Below, in pieces: positions 39,092 through 51,021 of a DNA stretch of 64,000 nucleotides (positions are counted from its first letter, which is position 1; every line of letters starts with the position of its first letter). Both the position numbers and the translations under genes were made by a program. The notes beneath the pieces are model-generated. The model was given only the letters and a program-made list of their open reading frames with translations, searched no databases and had not been told where the DNA came from. Source of the stretch: Colletes latitarsis (Eukaryota > Arthropoda > Insecta > Hymenoptera > Colletidae); contig NC_135134.1 in the NCBI RefSeq assembly GCF_051014445.1, positions 6,973,672 to 7,037,671 on the forward strand, written 5' to 3'.

Positions 39092-41804
39092 CATCTGGCT
39101 CGTACCTTCGCAGTTTTCGCATACTTGTTGGCCAGATCCTGGCCTTTCTCTGGCTTGGACCACGTAGTAACATGGTACCACACTGAAACAGTCAATTAAA
39201 CCTGGTTCCGATTAATATTTTAGAGGATAACGTCGGTAATGTCTCGGTTAGGTCTGGTATTTGCCCTCACATGGCTCATACCTTCGCAATTTTCGGGTAC
39301 TTGTCGGCCAGATCTTGGGTTTTTTGTGGTTTGGATCCCGTCGTAATGTGGTTCCACACCGAAGCAGTCAATTAAACCTGGTTGCGATTAATATTATGGA
39401 GGATAACGCCGGCTATGTCTGGGTTAGGTCTGGTATTTGCAATCATCTGGCTCGTTCTTTCGCATTTTTCGCATACTTGTTGGCCAAATCCTGGGCTTTT
39501 TCTGGTTTGGATCACGTAGTAATATGGTACCACACTGAAACAGTCAATAGAAGCTGGTTCCGAATAGTATTTTAGAAGATAACGCTGGTTATGTCTGGGT
39601 TAGTTCTGGTATTTGCAACCATCTGGCTCATACTTTCGCGATTTCGCATACTTGTTGGCCAGGTCCTGGGTTTTTTCTGATTTGGATCCCGAAGTAATGA
39701 AATTCCACACCGAAACAGTCAATTAAACCTGGTTGCGATTAATATTTTAGAGGATAACGCCGGTTATGTCACGGTTAGGTCTGGGATTTGCCCTCATCTG
39801 GCTCGTACCTTAGCATTTTTCGCCTACTTGTTGGCAAGATCCTGGGCTTTCTCTGGTTTGGATCACGTAGTAATGCGGTACCACACCGAAGCAGTCAATT
39901 AAACCTGGTTGCGATTAATATTTTAGTGGATAACGCCGGTTATGTCACGGTTAGGTCTGGGATTTGCCGTCATCTGGATCGTATTTTCCCATTTTTCGGA
40001 TACTTGTTGGCCTGATGCTAGTTTTTTTCTGGCTTGGACCACGCAGTAATGTGGTACCACACTGAAACAGTCAATTAAACCTGGTTGGGGTAAATTCCTT
40101 AGTGGAGGACGCCGGTTTTGCCTGGGTTAGGTCTGGTATTTCCCATCATCTAGCACTTGCTTTCTCATTTTTCGCATACTTGTTGGCCAGATCTTGGGTT
40201 TTTTGTGGTTTGGATCCCGTCGTAATGCGGTACCACACCGAAACAGTCAGTTAAACCTGCTTCCGATTAATATTTTAAAGGATAACACTGAGTATGTCTG
40301 GGTTAGTTCCGGTATTTGCAATCATCTGGCACATACTTTCGCGTTATTCGCATACTTGTTGGCCAGATCCTGGGTTTTTTCTGGTTTGGACCCCGTAGTA
40401 ATGAGGTACCACACGGAAACTGTCAACTAAACCTAGTTGCGATTAATATTTTAGAGGATAACGCCGGTTATGTCTCGGTTAGGTCTGGGGTTTGCCCTCA
40501 TCTGACTCGTACCTTCGCGTTTTTCGCCTACCTGTTGGCAAGGTCCTGGCCTTCTTCTGGCTTGGATCACGTAGTAATGCGGTACCACACTGAAACAGCC
40601 AATTAAGCCTAGTTCCGATTAATATTTTAGAGGATAACGCCGGTTATGTCTCGGTTAGGTCTGGGATTTGCCCTCATCTGGCTCGTACCTTCGCGTTTTT
40701 CCCCTACTTCTTGGCAAGATCCTGGGCTTTTTCTGGTTTGGATCACGTAGTAATGTGGTACCACACTGAAACAGTCAATAAAAGCTGGTTCAGATTAGTA
40801 TTTTAGAGGATAACGCCGGTTATGTCTCGGTTAGTTCTGGTATTTGCAATCATCTGGCTCATACTTTCGCGTTTTTCGCTAACTTCTTGGCCAGATCCTG
40901 CGTTTTTTCTGGTGTGGATCCTGTAGTAATGTGGTTCCACACCGAAATTGTCAATTAAACCTGTTTGCGATTAATATTTTAGTGGGGAACGCCGGTTATG
41001 GCTGGGTTAGGTCTGGTATTCCCCATCATCTAGCACATACTTTCGCATTTTTCGCATACTTGTTGGCCAGATCTTGGGTTTTTTGTGATTTGGATCCCGT
41101 CGTAATGCGGTACCACACCGAAACAGTCAGTTAAACCTGGTTGCGATTAATATTTTAGAGGATAACGCCGGTGATGTCTCGGTTAGGTCTGGGGTTTGCC
41201 CTCATCTGGCTCATACCTTCGCGTTTTTCGCCTACTTTTTGGCAAGGTCCTCGGCTTTTTCTGGTTTGGGTCCCGTAGTGATGTGGTTCCACACCGAAAC
41301 AGTAAATTAAACCTGGTTGCGATTAATATTTTGGAGGATAACGCCGGTTATGTCTCGACTAGGTCTGGGAACTGCCCCCATCTGGCTCGTACCTTCGCGT
41401 TTTTCGCCTACTTGTTGCGGAGATCTTGGGCTTTTTCTGGTTTGGATCCCGTAGTGATGTGGTTCCACACCGAAACAGTCAATTAAACCTGGTTGCGATT
41501 AATATTCTAGAGGATAACGCCGGTTATATCTCGGTTAGGCCCGGGACTTGCCCTCATCTGGCTCGTACTTTCGCATTTTTCGCATACTTGTTGGCCAGAT
41601 CCTGGCCTTTTGCTGGTCTGTGTCACGTAGTGATACGGTACCACACCGAAACAGTCAATGAAACCTGGTTGCGAGTAATATTTAAGAGGATGACGCCGGT
41701 TATGTCTGGGTTAGTTCTGGGATTTGCCTCCATCTGGCTCGTGCTATCGCATTTTTCGCATTCTTGTTGGCCAGATCCTGGACTTTTTCTGGTTTGGTTC
41801 ACGC

Positions 41805-42358
41805 ACTAATGCGGTACCACAAGGAAACAGTCAATTATGCTGTCCCCTGGTTGCGACTAATATTTTAGAGGATAACGCCGGTTATGTCTCGGTTAGTTCT
41901 GGGATTTGCCTCCATCTGGCTCGTGCTATCGCATTTTTCGCATTCTTGTTGGCCAGATCCTGGACTTTTTCTGGTTTGGATCACGTAGTAATGTGGTACT
42001 ACACTGAAACGGTCAATAAAAGCTGGTTGCGATTAGTATTTTAGAGGATAACGCCGGTTATGTCTCGGTTAGGTCTGGCATTTTCCCTCATCTGGCTCGT
42101 AATTTCGCATTTTTCGCATACTTGTTGGTCAGATCCTGGCCTTTTTCATGCTTGGATCACGCACTAATGCGGTACCACACTGAAACAGTCAATTAAACCT
42201 GGTTGCGGTTAATATCTTAGAGGATAACGCCGGTCATGCCTGTGTTAGGTCTGGTTTTTGCAATCATCAGGCTCATACTTTCGCGTTTCTCGCATACTTC
42301 TTGGCCAGATACAGGGTTTTTTCTGGTTGGGATCACGTAGTAATATGGTTCCACACCA
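41805..42358 (-). repeat. Block with a 6-bp-longer monomer (pairs with 44,275-44,828)
   Basis: About 550 bp repeat at an offset of 2,470 bp (14 monomers). The first monomer has TCAATTATGCTGTCCCCTGG where others have TCAATTAAACCTGG, a net gain of 6 bp that is also found at about 62,034-62,053. The shared replacement marks these three sites as copies of one ancestral event. Confidence 0.88.
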
Positions 42359-45300
42359 AACAGTCAATTAAACCTGGTTGCGATTAATATTTTAGAGGAT
42401 AACGCCGGTTACGTCTCGGTTAGGTCTGGTATTTGCCCTCATCTGGCTCGTACTTTCGCATTTTTCGCATACTTGTTGGCCAGATCCTGGCGTTTTTCTG
42501 GTCTGTATCACGTAGTAATGCGATACCACACCGAAACAGTCAATTAAACCTGGTTGCGATTAATATTTTAGAGGATAACGCCGGTTATTTCTCGGTTAGG
42601 TCTGCGATTTGCCCTCATCTGTCTCGTACATTCGCATTTCTCGCATACTTATTGGCCAGATCCAGGGCTTTTTCGGGTTTGTATCCTGTCGTAATGTGGT
42701 TCCGCACCGAAGCAGTCAATGAAACCTGGTTGCGATGAATATTTTGGAGGATAACGCTGGTTATGTTTGGGTTAGGACTGGTATTTGCAATCATCTGGCT
42801 CCTACTTTCGCATTTTTCGCATACTTGTTGGCCAGATCCTGGGCTTTTTCTGGTTCGGATCACGTAGTAATGCGGTACCACACCGAAACAGTCGATTAAA
42901 CCTGGTTGCGATTAATATTTTAGAGGATAACGCCGGTTATGTCTTGGTTAGGTCTGGGATTTGCCCTCATCTGGCTCGTACTTTCGCATTTTTCGCATAC
43001 TTGTTGGCCAGATCCTGGCCTTTTTCTGGTCTGTATCACGTAGTAATGCGGTACCACACCGAAACAATCAATTAAACCTGGTTGTGATTAATATTTTAAA
43101 GGGTAACGCCGGTTACGTCTCGGTTAGGTCTGGGATTTGCCCTTATCTGGCTCGTACTGTCGCATTTTTCGCATACTTGTTGGCCAGATCCTGGCCTTTT
43201 TCTGGTCTGTATCACGTAGTAATGCGGTACCACACCGAAACAGTCAATTAAACCTGGTTGCGATTAATATTTTAAAGGATAAAGCCGGTTACGTCTCGGT
43301 TAGGTTCGGTATTTGCCCTCATCTGGCTCGTACTTTCGCATTTTTCGCATACTTGTTGGCCAGATCCTGGCGTTTTTCTGGTCTGTATCACGTAGTAATG
43401 CGGTACCACACCGAAACAGTCAATTAAACCTGGTTGCGATTAATATTTTAGAGGATAACGCCGGTTATGTCTCGGTTAGGCCTGGGATTTGCCCTCATCT
43501 GGCTCGTACTTTCGCAGTTTCCGCATGCTTGTTGGCCAGATCCTGGGCTTTTTCTAGTTTGGATCACGCACTAATGCGGTACCACACTGAAACAGTCAAT
43601 GAAACCTGGTTGCGATTAATATTTTAGAGGATAACGCCGGTTATGTCTCGGTTAGGTCTGGAATTTGCCCTCATCTGGCTCGTACTTTCGCATTTTGCGC
43701 ATACTTGTTGGCCAGATCCTGCGCTTTTTCTGGTTTTTTTTCACGTAGTAATGCGATATCACACCGAAGCAGTCAATTAAACCTGGTTGCGATTAATATT
43801 CTAGAGGATAACGCCGGTTATATCTCGGTTAGGCCCGGGACTTGCCCTCATCTGGCTCGTACTTTCGCATTTTTCGCATACTTGTTGGCCAGATCCTGGC
43901 CTTTTGCTGGTCTGTGTCACGTAGTGATACGGTACCACACCGAAACAGTCAATGAAACCTGGTTGCGAGTAATATTTAAGAGGATGACGCCGGTTATGTC
44001 TGGGTTAGTTCTGGTATTTGCCCTCATCTCGCTCGTACTTTCGCATTTTTCGCATACTTGTTGGCCAGATCCTGGGCTTTTTCTAGTTTGGATCCCGTAG
44101 TAATAAGGTTCCACACCGAAACAGTCAATTAAACCCGGTTTCGGTTAATGTTTTAGAGGATAACGCCGGCTATGGCTGGGTTAGTTCTGGTATTTCCCCT
44201 CATCTGGCTCGTACTTTCGCATTTCTCGCATACTTGTTGGTCAGATCCTGGCCTTTTCCTGGTTTGGTTCACGCACTAATGCGGTACCACAAGGAAACAG
44301 TCAATTATGCTGTCCCCTGGTTGCGACTAATATTTTAGAGGATAACGCCGGTTATGTCTCGGTTAGTTCTGGGATTTGCCTCCATCTGGCTCGTGCTATC
44401 GCATTTTTCGCATTCTTGTTGGCCAGATCCTGGACTTTTTCTGGTTTGGATCACGTAGTAATGTGGTACTACAGTGAAACGGTCAATAAAAGCTGGTTGC
44501 GATTAGTATTTTAGAGGATAACGCCGGTTATGTCTCGGTTAGGTCTGGCATTTTCCCTCATCTGGCTCGTAATTTCGCATTTTTCGCATACTTGTTGGTC
44601 AGATCCTGGCCTTTTTCATGCTTGGATCACGCACTAATGCGGTACCACACTGAAACAGTCAATTAAACCTGGTTGCGGTTAATATCTTAGAGGATAACGC
44701 CGGTCATGCCTGTGTTAGGTCTGGTTTTTGCAATCATCTGGCTCATACTTTCGCGTTTCTCGTATTCTTCTTGGCCAGATACAGGGTTTTTTCTGGTTGG
44801 GATCACGTAGTAATATGGTTCCACACCAAAACAGTCAATTAAACCTGGTTGCGATTAATATTGTAGAGGATAACGCCGGTTATATCTCGGTTAGGCCTGG
44901 GACTTGCCCTCATCTGGCTCGTACTTTCGCATTTTTCGCATACTTGTTGGCCAGATCCTGGCGTTCTTCTGGCTTGGATCACGTAGTAATGCGGTACCAC
45001 AGCGAAACAGTCAATTAAACATGGTCGCGATTAATATTTTAGAGGATAACGCCGGTTATGTCTCGGTTAGGTCTGGTATTTGCCCTCATCTGGCTCGTAC
45101 TTTCGCATTTTTCGCATACTTGTTGGCCAGATCCTGGGCTTTTTCTGGTTTGGATCACGTAGTAATGCAGTACCACACCGAAACAGTCAATTAAACCTGG
45201 TTGCGAATAATATTTTAGAGGATAACGCCGGCTTTGTCTCGGTTAGGTCTGGGATTTGCCCTTATCTTGCTCGTGCTTTCGTATTTTTCGCATACTTGTT

Positions 45301-45983
45301 GGCCAGATCCTGGGCTTTTTCAGGCTTGGCCCACGTAGTAATGTGGTACCACACTGAAACAGTCAATAAAGCCTGGTTCCGATTAGTATTTTTGAGGACA
45401 CCGCTGGTTATGTCTGGGTTAGTTCTGGTATTTGCAATCATCTGGCTAATACTTTCGCGTTTTTCGCATACTTGTTGGCCGGATCCTGGCCTTTTTCTGG
45501 TTTGGATCACGTAGTAATTCGGTACCACACGGAAACAATCAATTAAACCTGGTTTCGATTCATATTTTAGAGGATAACGCCGGTTATGTCTGGGTTAGGT
45601 CTGGTATTTGCCCTCATCTGGCTCGTACTTTCGCATTTTTCGCTTACTTGTTGAACAGATACAGGGTTTTTTCTGGTTTGGATCACGTAGTAATGTGGTT
45701 CCACACCAAAACAGTCAATTAAACCTGGTTGCGATTAATATTTTAGAGGATAACGCCGGTTATATCTCGGTTAGGTCTGGGATTTGCCCACATCTGGCTC
45801 GTACTTTCGCATTTTTCGCATACTTGTTGGCCAGATCCTGGCGTTTTCCTGGTATGGATCACGCACTTGTTACGTATGTCGAACGTTTCGTTCCTCAAAT
45901 TTTTCTTGCCACTTGCGTGCATTATGAAATCGCCCTGCTACTTATCCAACCTTTGAAATGGGGGTCACTTCCGTCGCGATGCA

Positions 45984-46050
45984 GCAGCCCGTTAATTAAT
46001 ACAATTCGGAGAATAGAGCAGCCCGTTAATTAATACAATTCGGAGAATAG
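45984..46050 (+). repeat. 34-bp tandem duplication in the LTR
   Basis: The unit starting GCAGCCCGTTAATTAATACA at 45,984 is repeated at 46,018 with the ends of the two units (GAATAGA and GAATAGT) differing by one base. Two nearly identical copies side by side point to a recent slippage or replication duplication in the U3 part of the LTR, about 50 bp upstream of the TATA box. Each copy contains the palindrome TTAATTAA. Confidence 0.85.
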
Positions 46051-46104
46051 TGCACACGGCGATTTCTAACGTACTTTTGAATCCGCCCCACACATATTTT
46101 TTGG

Positions 46105-46139
46105 TATATAAACCCCGTGATGTCATTACTCGGGGATCA
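46105..46139 (+). promoter_or_regulatory. Candidate LTR core promoter (TATA box and initiator)
   Basis: TATATAAA lies at 46,105-46,112. A pyrimidine-A initiator-like ATCATAA (A at 46,139) lies 34 bp after the first T of the TATA box; an alternative TCATTAC lies at 46,123-46,129. This is the spacing expected for RNA polymerase II and the usual place of a TATA box inside an LTR U3 region. If used, everything downstream in the LTR, including the hairpin minisatellite, would be in R/U5 and therefore in the transcript leader. I saw no AATAAA nearby to fix the R/U5 border. Confidence 0.5.
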
Positions 46140-46609
46140 TAATCGTACCGTCACGTTAGAGTCAACGTCACATCTCTTGTCACGCGTATACGATTTGATA
46201 GTCAGTTGTATCTTGCGAAATCGGGCTACCGTACCCTTTAGTATCAAACCATATAGAATCCGTGAGCCGGCATAAATTCTATTGCGGCCTTTATTTCCAA
46301 CTGACATACCCTCGCATCGCCAGTGCGTCAACACCGAGCAAGGTCATTTTAGGTAAATATAATCATTCTTTGATCGCGACATAAGATACACGAAACAATT
46401 GTATTTTATTTGTTGATTTAAGAATATATCTACTTTTATTATCAAATCAGAGTTACCCAACTTCTTTAACCCACAATTATATAAAGCGATCATTATTAGT
46501 TAAACGTTCCCATAATAATATAACCTTACCGCTCGGGTTATATTATATTTAATAATTCACAGTTACGAGTTCAATTAACACATCCCCAAATCCAAATACA
46601 ACCTCTTAC

Positions 46610-46960
46610 AACCTAGTGGCTCCTCGATTACGCATCGAGTTCGTCCACGCAATCTATTACCATCCTAGCGGCTCCCTGATTTCGCATCAGGTTCGTCTGT
46701 GATTTATCCAACCTCCCAGCAGCTCGTCGATTTCGCATTGAGTTCGTCTGCGTTTCTTCCAACCTCCTAGCAGCTCCCCGATTTCGAATTGGGTTCGTCT
46801 GCGTCGTTATCAACAATCCTAGTGACTCCCCGATTTCGCATCGGGTACCCGTTCACGACGTTTCACCCTCCTACGCCTCCCTGGTTTCGCACCAGGTTCG
46901 TCCTCGTTATCAACTATCCTAGCGGCAACCCGATTTCGCATCGGGTTCGTCCGTGTACCA
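46610..46960 (+). repeat. Hairpin minisatellite, seven units of about 51 bp
   Basis: Seven units share the frame CCTAGCGGCTCC, hairpin, TTCGTC. The hairpins lie at 46,623-46,639, 46,675-46,691, 46,726-46,742, 46,777-46,793, 46,829-46,845, 46,880-46,896 and 46,929-46,945, giving spacings of 52, 51, 51, 52, 51 and 49 bp. Each is a 6-bp stem with a 5-nt loop, usually TTCGC. Stems are CTCGAT/ATCGAG, CCTGAT/ATCAGG, GTCGAT/ATTGAG, CCCGAT/ATTGGG, CCCGAT/ATCGGG, CCTGGT/ACCAGG and CCCGAT/ATCGGG. Stem positions 2, 3 and 5 change on both sides together, and two further changes are G-T wobbles; only the outer pair of unit 3 is mismatched. Bases between hairpins are less conserved and differ in length. 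Candidate roles are an RNA structure in the element leader or a protein-binding cruciform; none is demonstrated. Confidence 0.9.
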
Positions 46961-49900
46961 AACTAACAAATTGATACCATATTCCATACTCTCTCTCGCA
47001 CTCGCAGGCCACGCGCGCTGCACGGCCCTGGCTCGTAACACACCTAATGCGGTACCACACTGAAACAGTCAATTAAACCTGGTTGCGATTAATGTTTTGG
47101 AGGATAACGCTGGTTATGTTTGGGTTAGTTCTGGTATTTGCAATCATCTGGCTCGTACTTTCACATTTTTCGCATACTTGTTGGCCAGATCCTGGGGGTT
47201 TTCTGGTTTGTATCCCGTCGTAATGTGGTTTCACACCGAAACAGTCAATTAAACCTGGTTGCGATTAATATTTTAGAGGATGACGCCGGTTATGTCCGGG
47301 TTAGGTCTGGTATTTCCCCTATCTGGCTCGTACTTTCACATTTTTCGCATACTTGTTGGCCAGATCCTGGGGTTTTTCTGGTTTGTGTCCCGTCGTAATG
47401 TGGTTTCACACCGAAACAGTCAATTAAACCTGGTTGCGATTAATATTTTAGAGGATAACGACGGTAATGTCTCGGTTAGGTCTGGTATTTGCAATCATCT
47501 CGCTCATACCCTCGCGTTTTTCGCATACTTGTTGGCCAGATCCTGGGCTTTTTCTGGTTTGGATCTGGTAGCAATGTGGTACCACACTGAACGGTCAATA
47601 AAATCTGGTTCCGATTAGTATTTTCGAGGATAACGCTGGTTATGTCTGGGTTAGTACTGGTATTTGCAATCAGCTGGCTCATACTTTCGCGTTTTTCGCC
47701 TACTTGTTGGCAAGGTCCTGGGCTTTTTCTGGCTTGGATCACGTAGTAATGCGGTACCACACCGGAACAGTCAATTAAACCTGGTTGCGATTAACATTTT
47801 AGAGGATAACGCCGTTTATGTCTCGACTAGGTCTGGGAACTGCCCCCATCTGGCTCGTACCTTCGCGTTTTTCGCCTACTTGTTGGGGAGATCCTGGGCT
47901 TTTTCTGGTTTGGATCCCGTAGTGATGTGGTTCCACACCGAAACAGTCAATTAAACCTGGTTGCGATTAATATTTTAGAGGACAACGCCAGTTATGTCTC
48001 GGCTTGGTCTGGGAACTGCCCTCATCTGGCTCGTACCTTCGCGTTTTTCGCCTACTTGTTGGCAAGGTCCTGGGCTTTTTCTGGCTTGGATCACGTAGTA
48101 ATGCTGTACCACACCGAAACAGTCAATTGAACCTGGTTGCGATTAATATTTTAGAGGATAACGACGGTAAAGTCTCGGTTAGGTCTGGTATTTGCAACCA
48201 TCTCGCTCATACCCTCGCGTTTTTCGCATACTTGTGGGCCAGATCCTGAGTTTTTGACTGGTTTGGATCTCGTAGTAATGTGGTATCAGAATGAAACAGT
48301 CAACTAAACCTCGATTCGACCAATATTTTAGAGGATAACACGGTTCAGGTTGGTGTTAGGTCTGGTATTTGCAATCATCTGGTTCATACTTTCGCATTCT
48401 TCGCACATTTGTTGGCCAGATCCTGGGCTTGTTCTGGTTTGGATCACGTAGTCATGTGGTACCATACTGAAACAGTCAATTAAACCTGGATTCGATGAAC
48501 ATTTTAGAGGATAACATGGGTTAGGTCTGAGTTAGGTCTGGTATTTGCTATCATATGGGTCATACTTTCGAATTCCTCGCATACTTGTTCGCCAGATCCT
48601 GTGTTTTTTTCTGGTTTGGATCGCGTAGTAATGTGGTACCAGACTGAAACAGTCAATTCAACATGGTTTCGATTAATATTTTAGAGGATAACACCGCTTA
48701 GGTTTGTGGCAGGTCTGGAATTTGCAATCATCTGGCTCATACTTTCGCATTTCTCGCATGCTTGTTGACAAGATTCTAGACTTTTTCTGGTTGGGATTAT
48801 GTAGTAATGTGGTACTACACTGAAACAGTCAATTAAAGCTGACCTCGATCAACGCTTTAAAGTATAACACTGGTTGGGTCTCGATTGGGTCTGGGATTTG
48901 CCCTCATCTGGCTTATACTTTCGCAATCTTCGCACACTTGTTGGCCAGATCCTGGGCTTTTTCTGGTTTGGATCACGTAGTAATGAGGTAAGACACTGAA
49001 ACAGTCAATTAAACCCGGTTCCGGTCAGTATTTTAGAGAATAACAACTGCTAGGTCTGGGTTTGGTTTGGCATTTACCCTCTTCTGGCTCATACTTTCGC
49101 ATTCTTCGCATACTTGTCGGCCAGATCCTGTGTTCTTTTCTGGTTTGTAACACGTAGTAATGTGGTACCAGAATGAAACAGCCAATTCAACTTGGTTTCG
49201 ATTAATATTTAAGAGGATAACACCGTTTAGATTTGTGTTAGGCCTGGGATTTGCCCTCATCTGTCTCATACTTTCGCATTGTTCGCATACTTGTTGGCCA
49301 GATCCTCTGCTTTTTGTGGGCTTGTTCTGCTTTGGATAACGTAGTCATCTGGTACCATACTGAAACAGTCAATGAAACCTGTTTTCGATGAATATTTTAG
49401 AGGATAACACCGTTTAGGATTGTGTTAGGTCTGGAATTTGCAATCATCTGGCTCATGCTTTCGCATTCTTCGCACACTCGTTGGCCAGATCCTGGGCTTG
49501 TTCTGGTTTGCATCGCGTAGTAATGTGGTAGCACATTCAAACAGTCAATTAAACCTGGTTGCGATTAATATTTTAGAGGATAACGCCGGTTATGTCTGGG
49601 TTAGTTCTGGTATTTGCAATCAACTGGAACATACTTTCGCTTTTTTCGCAAACTTGTTGGGCAGATCCTGGGTTTTTTATGGTTTGGATCCCGTAGTAGT
49701 GTGCTGCCACACTGAAACAGTCAATTAAACCTGGTTTCGATCCACATTACAGAGGATAACGCCGGTTATGACTCGGTAAGCTCTGGTATTTCCCATCATC
49801 TAGCACATACTTTCTCATTTTTCGCATATTTGTTGGCCAGATCTTGGGTTTTTTGTGGTTTGGATCCCGTCGTAATGCGGTACCACACCGAAACAGTCAA

Positions 49901-51021
49901 TTAAACCTGGTTGCGATTAATATTTTAGACAATAACGACGGTTATGTCTCGGTTAGGTCTGGTATTTGCAATCATCTCGCTCATACCTTCGCGTTTTTCG
50001 CATACTTGTTGGCCAGATCCTGGGTTTTATCTGGTTTGGATCCCGTAGTAATGCGGTTCCACACCGAAACAGTCAATTAAACCTGGTTGCGATTAATATT
50101 TTAGAGAATAACGACGGTTATGTCTCTGTTAGGTCTGGTATTTGCAACCATCTCGCTCATACCATCGCGTTTTTCGCATACTTGTTGGCTAGATCCTGGG
50201 CTTTTTCTGGTTTGGTTCCCGTAGTAATGTGGTTCCACACAGAAACAGTCAATTAAACCTTGTTGCGATTAATATTTTAGAGGATAACGCCGGTTATGTC
50301 TCGGCTATGTCTGGGAATTGCCCTCATCTGACTCGTACCTTCGCGTTTTTCGCCTACCTGTTGGCAAGGTCCTGGCCTTCTTCTGGCTTGGATCCTGTAG
50401 TAATGTGGTCCCACACCGAAACAGTCAGTTAAACCTGGTTGCGATTAATATTTTAGAGGATAACGCCGGTGATGTCTCGGTTAGGTCTGGTATTTGCAAT
50501 CATCTGGTTCATACCTTCGCGTTTTTCGCATACTTGTTGGCCAGATCCTGGGTTTTTTCTGGTTTGGATCCCGTAGTGATGTGGTCCCACACCGAAACAG
50601 TAAATTAAACCAGGTTGCGATTAATATTTTGGAGGATAACGCCGGTTATGTCTCGACTAGGTCTGGGAACTGCCCCCATCTGGCTTGTACCTTCGCGTTT
50701 TTCGCCTACATGTTGGCAAGATCCTGGGCTTTTCCTGGCTTGGATCACGTAGTAATGCGGTACAACACTGAAACAGCCAATTAGGCCTGGTTCCGATTAA
50801 TATTTTAGAGGATAACGCCGGTTATGTCTCGGTTTGGTCTGGGAATTGCCCTCACCTGGCTCGTACCTTCGCGTTTTTCGCCTACTTGTTGGCAAGGTCC
50901 TGGGCTTTTTCTGGCTTGGATCACGTAGTAATGCGGTACCACACCGAAACAGCCAATTAAGCCTGGTTCCGATTAATATTTTAGAGGATAACACCGGTTA
51001 TGCCACGGTTAGGTCTGGGAT

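Larger units (their letters stand above)
34701..45867 (-). repeat. Right-arm 176-bp satellite array, proximal part
   Basis: The same satellite as the left arm but in reverse orientation: landmarks read as reverse complements, for example AATATTTTAGAGGATAAC, GTTGGCCAGATCCTGG and GGTACCACACTGAAACAGTC, spaced by about 176 bp. Most monomers belong to a distinct subfamily B, recognisable by GATAACGCCGGTTATGTC and GGTTGCGATTAATATT where the left arm (reversed) has GATAACGCATGTTAGGTC and GGTTTCGATCAATATT. The first 2 kb next to the strand switch holds a third class with GATAACACCGTTTAGG. The array stops at 45,867, where an LTR is inserted in the middle of a monomer. Confidence 0.96.
45868..47040 (+). 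mobile_element. Solo LTR of a retrotransposon inserted in the satellite
   Basis: The 1,173-bp non-satellite segment begins TGTTACG and ends CGTAACA, a 7-bp terminal inverted repeat with the TG...CA ends of LTRs. Before it the satellite monomer ends CACGCACT, and after it the same monomer resumes CACCTAATGCGG. Uninterrupted monomers read CACGCACTAATGCGG, so CACT is duplicated, with one extra C on the right: an imperfect 4-5-bp target-site duplication. There is a TATA box and a candidate initiator on the + strand, no primer-binding site, gag or pol, and no second LTR, so this is a solo LTR left after recombination between two LTRs. TGTTACG/CGTAACA ends suggest a Ty3/gypsy-type element, but without an internal region the clade is not provable. 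The element holds a 34-bp tandem duplication and a hairpin minisatellite, described separately. Alternative: an unrelated transposon with short inverted ends. Confidence 0.8.

Noticed and set aside
42785..43427. Open frames of 60-144 residues throughout the window with recurring peptides
   Set aside because: They follow the satellite period: the same peptide starts every 176 bp, overlapping frames alternate because 176 is not divisible by 3, and both arms give them in opposite directions. There is no gene-like codon use, and the stops vary with monomer mutations.
46628..46816. A minus-strand 62-residue frame in the LTR with a 17-residue peptide repeat (TNPIRNRGAARRLEE-like)
   Set aside because: The repeat follows from a 51-bp DNA period being 17 codons. 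The frame begins with TTG rather than ATG, an in-frame stop lies just upstream, and it covers only part of the hairpin array because 52- and 49-bp spacings break the frame.
46829..46945. tRNA T-arm (GGGTTCG next to a stem)
   Set aside because: GGTTCG is part of every 51-bp unit; no acceptor, D or anticodon arms can be built around it.
46610..46960. CRISPR array
   Set aside because: Units are diverged, spacers are similar to each other rather than unique, and the setting is eukaryotic heterochromatin with no cas genes.
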